Origin: Ctena decussata
Lineage: Eukaryota > Mollusca > Bivalvia > Lucinida > Lucinidae
Length of the DNA: 64,000 bases
Assembly: GCA_963989385.1 (NCBI GenBank)
Contig: OZ022509.1
Span: forward strand, 55,347,431 to 55,411,430
Reading direction: 5' to 3'
Below, one piece after another: positions 32,550 to 44,065 of the stretch (within the stretch, counting starts at the first letter, position 1; each line of letters opens with the position of its first letter). Below the pieces are notes generated by a model. That model saw only the letters and a list, made by a program, of their open reading frames with translations, searched no databases and was not told the origin of the DNA. Made by a program: the position numbers and the translations under genes.

Positions 32550-33745
32550 TTAACACCTGCAATGAGAGTAATACAAAATATCTACAACTTGTAATTCAAT
32601 CATTTTGATGTTGGTTGCAACAAAAATAACTCCAACAACCCTTTGCCAGTAATGGTTTGAGACTAAAAAGTAAATGAAATCAATGAATAAATAAAGTTAC
32701 TTTGGAAATGGTGTCAGTCATAAAATTCAAACCAGTCCAACCTGCATAAAGCAAACATCAAAGGATTGTTAAGAGAGAGCATATGAAACAACTTTATTTA
32801 TAATCAGCATTAAATTTACAATTTGTTGAAAAGAGCTTGCTTTTAAAAGGTGGATGCCTGATTAATACAAGTGATTTTTATATTAAAATGTGACTTTAAG
32901 GAAGTAAAATGTCTGGTAGCTGAAAAAAGGGTTGCTTGCTTAATAGAGGTGTGCATTATGACAGGTTCTACTGTATCATTATCGTTTCAGCCTCTTTCCC
33001 TGTCTATTGACTTGGTTGATTCACTGTAAACTGTACTTGGGTCCCCTGCAATAAGAATAATACAAAATATCTGCCACTTAAATTTAAATCATTTTTGAAG
33101 TTGCTTGACAGTTTGCAACAACGACAAGTCTGAAAGTCATGGTTTGAGACTGAAAATAAAAGAAAGAATGATAAATGAATAATAAAGTTACTGCGCAAAT
33201 GGTATCAGTCATTAAAGTTACATGATCTGTTTGTCTTTGCCTAGAAATATGTCTGGAAATTTCAGCTATATCACACCGACTCAGTCTAAAAAGCCTAAAC
33301 TATAGTTTGATCTATTTCTAGCGATCAACTATCATCTGATATATCATTAGTAAATTATTCTGATTCTGATCAGTATGTACACGGCCCATCATTTTACCAA
33401 AAAAACATTCCGGTAAATTCATTCTCCCTGTTTTCCATTCTTAAAATAATTGCCTTGATGTAAGAGGTGAGCATTTAGACAGGTTCTACTGTATTATTAT
33501 TGTTTCAGCCTCTTACCGTGTCTATTGACTTGGTTGGTTCACTGTAATCTGTACTAGGCTGCTTTGTCATCTGCAATGAGAATAATACAAAACATCTGCA
33601 ACTTTTAATTAAATCATTTTTTAAGTTGGTTGACAGTTTGCAACAATAACATCCAAAAGTCATGGTTTGAGACTGAAAATAAAAGAAAGAATGATAAATG
33701 AATAATAAAGTTACTTCGCAAATGGTGTCAGTCATTATTAAAGTT
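32550..33745 (-). repeat. Tandemly amplified mini-exon units (three copies)
   Basis: Three units start at about 32,555, 33,040 and 33,570 and share intron text (ATTCTCATTGCAG on the minus strand) and a 3' part (CATTTGCGAAGTAACTTTAT type). The third encodes a 54-bp mini-exon (MTKQPSTDYSEPTKSIDT) framed by CAG and GTAAGA. The second has the same coding pattern (DPSTVYSESTKSID), but its donor reads GGAAAG instead of GT, so it is probably dead. These would lengthen a Ser/Thr stalk. Confidence 0.6.
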
Positions 33746-33776
33746 ACATGAATTGCTCGTCTTAGATGAGATTTGG

Positions 33777-34005
33777 TTGGTTGGTTGATTTGGGTTTAAC
33801 TGCCCTTTGAGACAATATTTCAGTCTTTATCGAGCCGTCTCCCAGAGAGAGGGAGAAAGAAAAGGAAAATAGGACAGATTGGAGAAAAAACATCCAAACA
33901 ACTCCCTCCCGCACCTACTGCAAGCACAGCAGGCCCATGCCCTACTATTACCCAAATAAGTAGGACGCCCCAGCACCATCGCCCGACCCAACCGCCCCAT
34001 CTTAA
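33777..34005 (+). repeat. Fold-back repeat family, single copy
   Basis: Starts TTGGTTGATTTGGGTTTAAC and ends near ACCATCGCCCGACCCAACCG. Same signatures as at 12,270. It lies in an intron of the minus-strand membrane-protein gene. Confidence 0.8.
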
Positions 34006-34164
34006 ACGAGAAATACGCTCTCGTATGTATGGAAATTTCAGCTAAATTATACCGACTCAGTCTAAAAAGCCTCGTCTGAATTTTTAACCATGGTGACCGG
34101 AATCACAGGGGGTAGGGGGGAGGGTTTTTGAGTTCTAGCTGGGTTGTAAATCATATATTTACCA

Positions 34165-34471
34165 CATTGCACAGAGTTTCCTGGTTATCAATAAGAAGGC
34201 GAACACTTCGCACATTATCCACAATATGTCCACAGGGGCTGAGATGGTCGTGAGGTGACTGACTTTGTACAACAACAGTGTGTATATTTGGGAAATTCCT
34301 CAAATTGATTACACTATTCTGCAGCCGGTCAAATATCAGTGATTGTGTTGAAAAGGACTCTGTATTTTCCAGAGTACAGCCCCTCTTCCTTCCAGATGCA
34401 TTGCGGAAATGAGCATACTTCCAACAAATTAATGTGCCGTAGAAGCTGTTACGCAAGCAAGAAGAAAGCAA
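34165..34471 (-). CDS. N-terminal extracellular exon, membrane-protein family, copy 1
   Basis: The exon encodes FDRLQNSVINLRNFPNIHTV followed by a PCGHI motif, and ends at TGTG/GTAAAT, a consensus donor. The pattern (FDRLQ..VxNLxx(L/F)xN(I/V)xxxxV, then PCxH) is shared with the exon at 60,914-61,237, so the two are paralogs. No signal peptide is evident in this frame and the start may be in an upstream exon. Family not recognised. Confidence 0.55.
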
Positions 34472-34599
34472 ATTTTTGGCATTATTCTTTCATTTTCGGT
34501 TTTTTACGTCGCATTTTTTTACGAACAAAAGCTTAGGGAGATAACTACCACACTGTTGTTTTCCGCGATGTCTATTGGCTAATAAGCATATACTATTTG

Positions 34600-35290
34600 T
34601 TCAGCTATCGTGCAATCAGGGAGATAAAAACCGGTACTGCTTTATTCGATCCATACTCCCCAACAGTTGTGTCCCCATCCACCTTTATTGTCTTTCAGAA
34701 AACATTTATCTCCTCAAATCTAGATTCTAATTAAAATTGGTGAAATCATTACTTATGTATAGCTTTTGCACCGACTTTAAATGACACAAGAGACATTTTA
34801 GGGCTAGTTACTCGGTCATACTAAATACCGCACAGTGGCCAAAGAAGCACAAGGTCCCAGAAAGTAGCACAAGGTCTCCTCTTAAAGCATATTTACCGAC
34901 CTACCTACCTGACGGCACATTATGCCTACCCGGTGGATACCTTGCCTACATGGCTACCCATTGTATCTACCTTGCGGGTATCTTGTGCCTATCTTGCAGT
35001 ACCTTGTGCTATCATGCGGTATTTAGAATTACCCATGTGACTTGAATACTTATTTCAACTCAGCTAGGTACCAATTCGAGAGTTTATTACAATATTTCAC
35101 CTAGTGAGGCATTAGGGATATTGGTTAATGAAAATACTGTGAAAATGAGTAGCATCAACTAGTTCAGTATAGCTCGTTGGATGCCACACACGCACATTAA
35201 GACTTGATTTCTTATGAAGAATTATTGCTAAAATGAGTTTGATTTGCTCGAAAGTGGAATATATATCAAAGGAGAAAACAAAAAAAAAAA
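34600..35290. other. Stretch without a gene; degenerate TACCT-rich tract
   Basis: 34,880-35,030 is an irregular repeat of CTACC/CTTGC-type words (CTACCTACCTGACGG, GTATCTACCTTGC, GCAGTACCTTGTG). Nothing else was recognised. Confidence 0.5.
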
Positions 35291-35293
35291 AAA

Positions 35294-37505
35294 CACCCAG
35301 AGGACCCATGGTCCTATATCGCTCACCTGAGCACTAAGGTTATGTTGAAAAACACTTTAAGTTGTCACAACAACAAAACCACAAGCACAACAGCAATAAA
35401 ACACACCATTTATGTAGGAGATATCATAAACATATATGCAAAAAAGATTCAGCTTTATCCCCCTTTATGGCTTCTGAGAAGAAGATTTTTGGCAAAAAAA
35501 AAAAAAAAAAAAAAAAATGAAAATCTGGCCTTTCTGTTGCAATGGCAACCAATCAAAATCAGGGATTTAGGCAAAATTCATAAGGCTGGTAGAGGACTAC
35601 TCCAGGAACATTTTGTAAAGCTTTTGTCAAAATATCTGCAGTAACACAGAAACAAATGCAATATTTCCAATTTCCCCATTGTCAGTCTATGGAAACTCTA
35701 AGTTGCCATAGCAACAAATTCACATGAGCAAAGGTAAAATAAAACACAATTTAGGAAGAGGCTAATGTCATTAACATGTATGCAAAGTATCAGCTTCATC
35801 CCTCATTTAAGGCTTCTGAGGAGAAGATTTTGTAATATTGTTTAAAAAAATTTTCCCTTTATTTTGCCATGGCAACCAATCAAATTCAGCGATTTGGACA
35901 AAACTCATAGGAATCATAGAGGACTACTCAAGGAACATTTTCATAGAAAAACATTCTAAATAACTGGTGTGAGACAGCAAAAATTGCCAATTTCACTTTC
36001 CCCAATATAAGTCAATGGAAGCTATAAGTTGTCATAGCAACCAAAGTTCTGATGGGATTCGAAGAAAAAAACATAATTTATGTAGAGGCTAATGTCATTT
36101 ACATGTATGCAAAGTATCAGCTTCATACCCATTATGCCTTCTGAGGAGAAGATTTTTGAATATGTTTTTCTAAAATTTAGTCTATATATTGCCATGGAAA
36201 CCAATCAAATTCAGCGATTTGGTCAACATTCAAACGAATCGTAGAGGACTACTCAAGAAACATTTCTGTAGAAAAAAATCCAAATAACTGCAGTGAGATA
36301 GCAAAAAATTGCCAATTTCCATTTTCCCCATCATAAGTCAATGGAAATTATGTTGCCATAGCAACCAAACTGCTGGAGCAATTGTCATGACAAACAGTAA
36401 TTATAATATAGAGGCTAGTACTTAGATCATTTCTGTAAAGTTTGGGCTTTATTGGCCATAGAGTTTCTGCTGGGATGAGTTTTTAATATTTTACTATTTT
36501 TAACTATTCGGTTGCAATGGCAACCGGCCAAATTGTGCAATTTGCCGTAATCTAATACAGCTGGTTGGGGACTATTCAAGGGACATCTGTAGTGACATAG
36601 CAATAAATGTAAATTTTCCATTTTGCCATTATAAGTCAATGGCAACTTTAATTTCCCATAGCAGCCAAACTGCGAGAGCAATTGCCAAGAAAAACAGTAC
36701 TTTTATAGTGGCTAGTACCAAGATCCTTTCTGTGAAGTTTGAGCTTTATTGGTTGCATAGTTTCTGAGGAGATGATTTTTGATTATTTTTTCTGTTTTTT
36801 AACCTTTCGGTTGCCATGGCAACCAGCCAAATTGTGCAATTTATATAAATTTCATGTGGTTGATGGAGGACTACCCAAGGAACATTTCTATAAAAGTTTC
36901 GTCAAAATATCTGCAGTGACATGGCAATAAATGCAAATTTTCTATTTTGCCATTATAAGTCAATGGCAACTTTAAGTTCCCATAGCAACCAAACTGCTAA
37001 AGCAATTGCCAAGAAAACCAGTTCTTTTATAGAAGCTAGTACCAAGATCCTTTCTGTGAAGTTTGAGCTTTATTGGTTGCACAGTTTCTGAGGAGATGAT
37101 TTTTGAATATTTTTTCTATTTTTAACCCTTTCGGTTGCCATGGCAACCAGCCAAATTGTGCAATTAACATTAATTTCATGTGCTTGATGGAGGACTACTC
37201 AAGAAACATTTCTATAAAAGTTTTGTCAAAATATCTGCAGTGACATAGCAATAAATGCAAATTTTCAATTTTTCCCATACAAGTCAATGGCAACTTTAAG
37301 TTGCCATAGCAACCAAAGTTCCAAAACATTATTGGTCCCCCCTGCCTATAGATGCTACAAATGAAATTTGGTAACAATAGGCCTTGTAGTTTCAGAGGAG
37401 ATGTCGTTTGAAAATGTTGACGGACGGACGACGGACGACGTACGACGGATGCCTGCCTATACTATAAGCTCACCTGTGAGCCTTCGGCTCAGGTGAGCTA
37501 AAAAA
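35294..37505 (-). repeat. Hairpin-ended repeat element, family A, copy 2
   Basis: The reverse complement of the 20,915-22,945 element, with the same GTCCGTC tract and terminal hairpin at the right end (37,465-37,505). Internal 320-bp units retain two perfect GTTGCCATGGCAAC palindromes (36,810 and 37,134). Confidence 0.88.
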
Positions 37506-37597
37506 CTTACTCAGCAATCTTTTAAAATACGAATGCTTATACTTCATGTTTGACTGACTAAGCGGATGTTCTGTTAAGAATTTGATAAATAACAACT

Positions 37598-37975
37598 ACA
37601 CTTGATATTTCCTTTTAAAAATAAAGACACTTAAAAGCCTCGATGACTACCCTGAGAAACCACTTCAGCTCTGTCATAAACCTTGGGTTTCTTGATGAAA
37701 GAGATTACACCGGAAACCGTAATATTTATTTCCTGTTTTTAATTTTGAAAACATTAATATTTCCTTTTTTAGAATAAGGGCACTTGAAAACCTTGTTAAC
37801 TCGCAGGTGTTACCTCTTCATAATCTTATTAGAGATTATACCGGAAACCATAATATTGATAAAGCAAATCGAATTTGAAAACACTTAATATTTCCTTTTT
37901 GAAGAATAAGGGTACTTAAAAACATTGATAACTCGCAGGTGTCACCTCTTCAGCACTGTCAAAGTGTCGCTTTTA
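37598..37975 (+). repeat. Three-unit tandem repeat upstream of the PC4-like gene
   Basis: Units starting at about 37,605, 37,768 and 37,888 share TTAATATTTCCTTTT, GAATAAGGG(C/T)ACTT, AACTCGCAGGTGT(T/C)ACC and ACCGGAAACC(A/G)TAATATT. Polintons often carry subterminal tandem repeats, so this could be part of the relic's end, but no inverted partner was seen. Confidence 0.6.
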
Positions 37976-38351
37976 TTGACCCTAAAGATTGTATTTGAAG
38001 AAACAATATTGACTAAGCACTTCAAAACCCCTACTTTCAGGTTTAGAAAACACATATTATCTTAGCTACTTCAATATAAATCTATCTTAAATCATTATTT
38101 ACAAGACTCATAGAGAGTTGTCCTTTCGTGATTTAAACAGAGTTTAGTGGATGAAGGCGTCAAAAAGCCGTGAGATTTTATTGATAATTTGATTTGAGTT
38201 ATTTACAACGACTGGTCTGTTATCTGACACCCATAAAACTATTTACACAACATTGCTTGCTTCCATATATAAAGGAAAATTCGTGACACCATATTTAAAA
38301 TCTTCACAAGTTCTGACGGCATAAGTTCTGAGGGTGTACCTAAATTTCGAA

Positions 38352-39045
38352 ATGGAGGTTTTTAACAATGAGGATGGGTCGTTAAAGAAAGTAAGATCTC
38401 GCTTCTCCAGGTCACGAGAAGTGAGTTTGACAAGATGGAACGATGATACCTTTCTCCATTTAATTTAAATGATATATCAAAGTGTTTAACAACGGGGACA
38501 TTTGATAAAACTAAAAGTAAAAGCATATCCATGAAGTGGGATGAGGTTGAGACTCTACGGGATACTTTCTCGGCATTAGTGCCGTACGCCCAGCAAATGA
38601 TATCTGAAATGGTGAGTGCTCTATTTTGTTTCACCATCTTTTCTCTCTACGCCTTAAGAACGTCTTTGAACAGATTTATCTATACTATGCAAAACCATTA
38701 ATGTTTATTATTATTTACTTTTTTATTGTGTATTTCTTGTTATTAGACTTCGGTGCACATATTTTTATTTTAGAAGTTTTTTTATTTCAAGTTCTTTTTC
38801 ATTGTATTTACAGCAAAACGGAATACTGGTAGCACCTCAACCTGTCGTTAGCTTACCAGCTCAGTCAGCAGCCTGTAGCTGCTGTGGCTGCTGCTCAGCC
38901 TATAGCGCAGCAATCACTAGGAACAGCGCCACAGCTAGCGTTACAATCTAACGTGTCACTGGCAGTTCAACCAGCCACACCAAGACCTACCAGACAACCA
39001 GCCAGTAGAATGGCATATGCTACCGGTAGATATGTTCCCTACTAA
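38352..39045 (+). pseudogene. PC4-like small protein gene, copy 1
   Basis: Exon 1 (38,352-38,611) encodes VSLTRWNDDTFLHL, then after a frameshift near 38,465 TFDKTKSKSISMKWDEVETL, and ends at GTGAGT. The layout (β-rich strand pairs, then K-[ST]-I-S-[ML]-K-W followed by a helix) resembles the PC4/p15 coactivator ssDNA-binding fold. Exon 2 (38,814-39,045, after ATTTACAG) is Ala/Gln/Pro-rich with one frameshift, and ends RMAYATGRYVPY. The gene is a close paralog of 62,019-62,700. It lies beside capsid and integrase relics, but membership in the Polinton is inferred. Confidence 0.6.
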
Positions 39046-39154
39046 CTTTCATGAAATCAACTGGTCTAAAGACATTAAGACAACCTACAAAAGATACCAT
39101 TATAAATATTCATTTCATTGGTTACTGAATGTGTCAATCAAATATAATTAAAAT

Positions 39155-39475
39155 CTAAAAAAGTTCCTTCAAGAGCAGAGAATACATACAGAAGTAGGAA
39201 CATGGGCCAGACTATGTATTTTCGGCTAATAAAGCCTTGTCAGTGACCCTGACAATATCTGGTGACGAAACCAGAAAAAAACATACTGTAATTTCTAAAT
39301 TTTAATTGGGCAGTCTATTCAAAGACTGATTAATTTAAAAAAAAAATCCAAATAGTATAAAAGACGATGATCTAGAATAATAGTCTAAATCGATCTCAAA
39401 TTTTAGATTTCTCAGAATCTATCCTCCGATCTCAAAGGATGTAAATAAAATATAATCTGCACTAATATAAGTTAA
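39155..39475 (+). repeat. Dispersed repeat E (member of the integrase-insertion family)
   Basis: Shares TCAGTGACCCT, GAAACCAGAAAAAAAC, CAAAGACTGAT and TATAATCTGCACT with 2666-3010. Its start (GTTCCTTCAAGAGCAGAGAA) recurs inverted at about 62,365-62,430, next to the other PC4-like copy. Confidence 0.65.
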
Positions 39476-39533
39476 TTTGTATTTCTATATGCCTGTGTTC
39501 TTTCATGCAGTTTATTAACTTTTAATTTAAATC

Positions 39534-39800
39534 ATGGCACAAGCGCAGTTAGATGCCGAAAATTTTTCGTTGCAATCTGATGATTTCTTAAACGTAATCT
39601 GTGAATTTCCACAAAGAAGGATAATGTGTTCTTTAGACAGCAATACATGCTTAATTATAAAACGGACGAGGAAAACTACATATATTTTTCTCAGGAAAGG
39701 AAAAACGTATATAAAACTAAGCCCGGAAATTTTTGAATTGATTTGTGACGCTAAAGTTAGTGTTTCTTTTCTTCGGTCATTCTTAGAACATAACATTTAA
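39534..39800 (+). CDS. Small 88-residue protein, possibly PC4-like
   Basis: Preceded by the acceptor-like TTTCATGCAG at about 39,510. It encodes a β-rich middle ([20 protein letters not shown]) and then [12 protein letters not shown], an arrangement resembling the second half of the PC4-like fold. A short acidic frame follows on the same strand at about 39,853-39,945 ([17 protein letters not shown]) after a TTTTGTAG site and may be a further exon. It lies tail to tail with the capsid relic, touching it. Identity uncertain. Confidence 0.45.
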   Translation: MAQAQLDAENFSLQSDDFLNVICEFPQRRIMCSLDSNTCLIIKRTRKTTYIFLRKGKTYIKLSPEIFELICDAKVSVSFLRSFLEHNI

Positions 39801-40600
39801 AGGCTGTTTAAAAAATGAAAGTCAGACAATGAAGTTCTGCATATATTTTGTAGAAAATGATCTAAATGCAGGCGAAGAGATGGATGATTCAGAGTTAGAC
39901 GCAGCATTGGTAGAAATTCAGTGTAACGAGGAACACAACAACTAGCTGTCGTTTCTGAAGTGTAGTATTTGAAATAAGAGTTAAGGCAGAATGCTGGAGA
40001 ACTTCTATACTGTTTCAACTTTACATCGACTTGATTCAGTATATACCTGGACATGGTAAATAAATCATGAAATATAGGTCCTTGAAGATCTACACATTTT
40101 GACTCAGCAATAAATTTTGTCCTTTCAAACAGTCCGGTATTTGTACCAGAAGGATCTACTACACTCCGATTGGTATGCTTTATGAACAGCTGGGTGGTTA
40201 GAAGCGAAGATTTGGCATCTTGACCATTAGTTAATAAAGTTTCTATCATGGCAAGATATGGGTTATAATTACAAGTGATTACAGCTTTGTTTTGCAGGGT
40301 GACTTCGGTAGATGAAAACAAAGCTTGTAAAACTAAATTTACTGGGCCAGTCTTTTCCGTTGATACTAACTTGTTTCCATTAGCCTTTAGTACTCTTAAT
40401 TTCACATAGAGCTGGGATCCTTTCAAATCCAAATAGTCCATAGAGTTTTGACCACTAATTCGAAAGGGCTGTCACCTGATATTTGAGATACTGGTCGAAT
40501 TTCTTGTAGATGAACATCATTAACAGCCACCTGAGTGGGCGGAAGATCAAACAAAGCCAATTCCCTTTTGACACGTTTCAATTTTTAGATTTATTTCCTG
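39797..40600 (-). pseudogene. Polinton major-capsid-like protein (F54H12.2 type), truncated
   Basis: The N-terminal part, in a slightly different frame, reads ELALFDLPPTQVAVND. Then, after a one-base break near 40,455, the frame runs [20 protein letters not shown], later [16 protein letters not shown], and [15 protein letters not shown]. These are the hallmarks of the nematode F54H12.2-type proteins found in Polintons, which I take to be the double-jelly-roll capsid protein. The C-terminal half is missing or out of frame after [10 protein letters not shown]. It follows the small basic ORF directly, as in other Polintons. Confidence 0.75.
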
Positions 40601-40922
40601 GTTTCAGCTGTTTAGATTTCTTAGTGACTGAAGTCCGTTTGTGTCGACGTGTATTAGACTTCTGACTTAAATTCATCACAGAGTCTGGTTTTATAGTTTC
40701 TCGTTTTAATTCGCTCACAGCTTGTTGAACCGTCTGTTCTGCTGGTGTTACTGATTGAACTGGCATATTTTCAGGCTTGGACTCAATAGCGATGTATTTA
40801 TCAAGCGGTAATATTTTTTGAGTCCTTCCTCCACCACTTTGTTTAACTTTTGCGACTTTATCGAAGAAATTTACCCACTTTTGTGGATTTGGAATATATA
40901 ATTTAGAGGGGTTGATAATCAC
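40578..40922 (-). CDS. Small basic Polinton protein
   Basis: A 114-residue frame that begins with NPSKLYIPNPQKWVNFF and ends in a Lys/Arg-rich tail (RRHKRTSVTKKSKQLKPGNK). A protein of this size, with an IPNPxxWxxF start and basic end, commonly sits between the penton-like and capsid genes of metazoan Polintons. A role in the particle or in DNA binding is inferred. It overlaps the end of the penton-like frame by about 20 bp. Confidence 0.55.
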   Translation of the reverse strand: MIINPSKLYIPNPQKWVNFFDKVAKVKQSGGGRTQKILPLDKYIAIESKPENMPVQSVTPAEQTVQQAVSELKRETIKPDSVMNLSQKSNTRRHKRTSVTKKSKQLKPGNKSKN

Positions 40923-41358
40923 TGTAAAACGGATATTGCTTGAAATGAAATGTCATGTACAAGGGTGAATCCAAAAATGATGCAAATGAACCATCTTCAC
41001 ATTTTATAAACACTTCAAACTCTAGAACTTTTCGTTTAACTGGAAGATAAAAAATGTTATCGAAAGAATAGCTCCATCCATGATCAGTGTTCTTTTGTAG
41101 AAGCCTTAGCAGTGGTCGCTGTTCTCCATTGACAATGCTTTCTTTGCAGATATTTGTAAATAGATATAAAGCAGTTGATCCATGCGAAAGAGATAATCCT
41201 ATATTATTTTGTATGTTTGCGTGAAATTCAGCGAGACCAACTTTCCAAAAACCTTTGAACTGTAGCTGTGTTTTTAAATGAAATCGAAATTTGAACGGTT
41301 GATTATCTGAAAAGTAATTATTGCTTTCATCACTTTTCACATAAACATAACGATCCAT
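40903..41358 (-). CDS. Polinton penton/minor-capsid-like protein
   Basis: 151 codons from ATG at 41,358. It contains FHLKTQLQFKGFWKVGLAEF, the G-x-W-x-VGL-x-E signature of the Polinton minor capsid (single jelly-roll) protein, then LYLFTNIC..GEQRPLLRLL, and ends in MTFHFKQYPFYSDYQPL. The length fits a compact member. The frame is continuous with the integrase chromodomain upstream, with no stop codon between, so the two form one open frame of 287 codons. Whether that is a real fusion or loss of the integrase stop is unknown. Confidence 0.72.
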   Translation of the reverse strand: MDRYVYVKSDESNNYFSDNQPFKFRFHLKTQLQFKGFWKVGLAEFHANIQNNIGLSLSHGSTALYLFTNICKESIVNGEQRPLLRLLQKNTDHGWSYSFDNIFYLPVKRKVLEFEVFIKCEDGSFASFLDSPLYMTFHFKQYPFYSDYQPL

Positions 41359-42455
41359 TCTTAACTGTCGACCGTTTCTTACATCTTTGACATCGGAAGC
41401 ATCTACCCAAGAATTAAAACGGTCAGCAAAACCTTCCCATTTCACATAATACTGAAGTTTCTTATTTTTCTTTCTTTTCTTGAGGATAGTTTCAATGAAC
41501 CATAAACTTGTTTTTTCATCCTTATCTACTCTTTGTAACTCAGAGGTATAAAACAACCCCTTAATATGGTCACTTTTTAAATCCACCAGTTTATACATTG
41601 GTATTCCTTGCTTTAAAAGTCGGCCAGAGACTTTAAAAACTTCGGTTGTATATTGATCCTGATAGGCTCTCCTTAATGGCTGTTTGACGAAACTAATTCT
41701 CACAAGATCACCAACTTGGAATTGAGGTTTTCGCTTTGGCATACTTTTTGGTTTCTTCAGATACATGAAAAGCCCAGAGATCAGCCTCGTTGCCTTTCTT
41801 TACATCATTGAGTGCAATATAATTCAAACTGCGGTGTGGTGTTGAGTTGTAATTAGCGACTATGTTATCTAGGTCATCAATATAGCGATAGCTTCCTTTC
41901 CGTCTCATCATGCGAAATAAATATGTACGTGTAGTACGTTGCGAGCGTTCAATAAAATTTGGCTTTACAGGATTTTGCGTAGTAAAATAATAAATATCAT
42001 TGTCCTTCATGTATTTCTTAAACCACTGATTATTGAACTCAGATCCCTTATCAGATCTTATCTTCATTGGTTTCTGTTCAGCTAGAATTTCCTGCATAGC
42101 AGTGAGAACGGCTTTCGCAGTTTCATTCTTTAGTGGTTTAACCCATAACTTTCTTGAAAATATGTCAATTGCACAGAGCAAATAGTGAATATCGTCGTTA
42201 TCTTTTGCTCAGTTAATGACGGACATTAAGTCCACGTCAAATTGTTCACCAATATAAGTAACTCTTACATTTGCAGTTTGGAATCTATGACGTATCTGTT
42301 TTTGGAGTGAGTATGAATCTTGACTGTTCAACCATCGTTTGATAAAGGTAAGGCTAAACTGTCCTGGATATCGCTTGGCAAGTACCCTGAAAACTTTGTA
42401 TGGTCCTGAAAAAGCAGCCGCATTTTTGGGATTGAAATAGTATTAAGTATTTTTT
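41359..42455 (-). pseudogene. Second Polinton chromodomain integrase, decayed
   Basis: N-terminal FNPKNAAAFSGPYKVFRVLA and WLNSQDSYSLQKQIRHRF, then FDVDLMSVIN with the first catalytic Asp and an immediately following TGA (42,210-42,212). A one-base shift at 42,180-42,183 leads to CAIDIFSRKLWVKPLKNETA, RSDKGSEFNN (second Asp) and NFIERSQRTTR (Glu). The frame changes again near 41,740 before the chromodomain (YYVKWEGFADRFNSWVDASD). The sequence is clearly diverged from the integrase at 1476, so this is a different Polinton lineage and not a duplicate. Confidence 0.87.
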
Positions 42456-42559
42456 CTTTTCGGTTTTTGTCCATTTCGATCGACAGAAGTTTAACAAATG
42501 ATGCACATCAGAAGGAGTAGCGAAATAAATTATATACACTTTATAGCTTAAACATTTTG

Positions 42560-43100
42560 ACTATTAACAGAAAGAAAAGCCAATGTCCTGAAGATATTGT
42601 TTTTCATTAATCAGAATATGACAGATATGGAGGTGACATTACCTGTTGAAGTTTGTGCTTAAAGACATCTCAACTGAAAACTTTTAATTTTGTTTACTTT
42701 TCAAAATGACAACGAAGCACTTCAGATAATATAAGACCACTGGAAAGTTCGTTGCTCTCGGAGATTGTACTTTTACAAAATGAAATAAGGAATATATTTT
42801 TACTAAAATCAGAAGTGGACAGATATAGAGGTGACATTACCCTTTGAAGTGTTTTGTTTAAAGAAAATATCTCCACTGAAGATTTTTAATTTTGTTTGCT
42901 TTTCAAAATGATAACGGATCACTTCAGATAATATAAAACCACTCGAGAGTTCGTTGGCCTATGAGATTGTCATGTTTACAAAATGAAATAAGGCGACTTT
43001 CTGCATTTAAGGATTCGATTCCCTGAAATCCCTGCACAGGATCAGGAATCCTGAATTAGGATCAGAAAACCTGAGGATCAGGACTTCTGATTCCCTATTT
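42560..43100 (+). repeat. Dispersed repeat D, tandem copies interrupted by a MITE
   Basis: Two imperfect units (about 42,600-42,780 and 42,810-42,990) share GGTGACATTACC, TTTTAATTTTGTTTGCTTTT and CACTTCAGATAATATAA. A GGATCAGGA-rich tail follows and ends at the TA used by the MITE at 43,101. Confidence 0.75.
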
Positions 43101-44065
43101 TACGAGGGTCATCCAATAAGTCCTGCAAACGGCCTTTTAGGGAAATGATAATTAAAAACGAACCAAGCAATCCACATTCCTACATTGCATCTTCCTTTCT
43201 TTCCAGTCAACAATTTCCAGAAACGCCGAGATCTTGCAAATGGCGTTGCTAGGCACCTGAAGAATACTACAATTATGTGTGCGGCGGTGGCTCCTAGTTG
43301 TCTGTTTAAGATCCCCTAGCTTATTTCAGAACGCATGTAAATATCTGATGATTGTTGGGAGATACGGAAAATAATACTGAAGTATGTACACGGTACCAAG
43401 GTTAAGATATTGCCGTAAGTCAAGATATTATTATGGTTTAAAGGCAGATCACCATGTTTTTCGGGCAGCTAAAACATCATATAAAATGAGTATATGAAGA
43501 AAACGCTTTCACAGCAGATGAAGTATTTCCTAAACTGCCGTTTATTTGTTATCAAGGAATAGTCCCGATATGCTGAAATGTAGATATTAGAGAAAATGCA
43601 AGCTTCGAGCCTTGTTTAATATCGTTTGCAGCCTTAAGAAACCAGAGGTAAACGTCAAAAACTAGAATTTTGCTAAGATTCTGTAATATTCTCTTGTTGC
43701 CTAGCAACAACATTTATTTGGTAATGTTAAATGAAAACTGTCTCTTATTTGAGTTTTTAAATATAAGGCGATTACTTTAGAACATGAATTCTTGTAATTT
43801 GAAAGAATTATAAGCATATATGCAGGCATTTTCTCTCCCTCACCTCTTGTAAAAGACGTCGTGTTTGTGCTATTTCACCGCCGATATCGCTTACACCTTT
43901 GCATTCAAAACCCTCTCATATCCGAGAAAGGAATGTCACATGTATGATTTTTATCACATATGTGTGTTATATACGTAAGCTGTTACTGTTGTAATTTGAT
44001 TACCCTGCCTCAATTAATAAAGCAGTAATGACGGCGTTTGCAAGACTTATTGGATGACCCTCGTA
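43101..44065. mobile_element. Mariner-type non-autonomous element, TA target
   Basis: The left end CGAGGGTCATCCAATAAGT (from 43,103) has an inverted match at the right end (ACTTATTGGATGACCCTCG). The inverted repeat is about 29 bp with one mismatch and is bounded by TA on each side. The uninterrupted site exists at 27,445 (minus strand). At 965 bp with no transposase frame it is a deletion derivative. The terminal sequence resembles mariner/Tc1 ends from memory. Confidence 0.9.
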
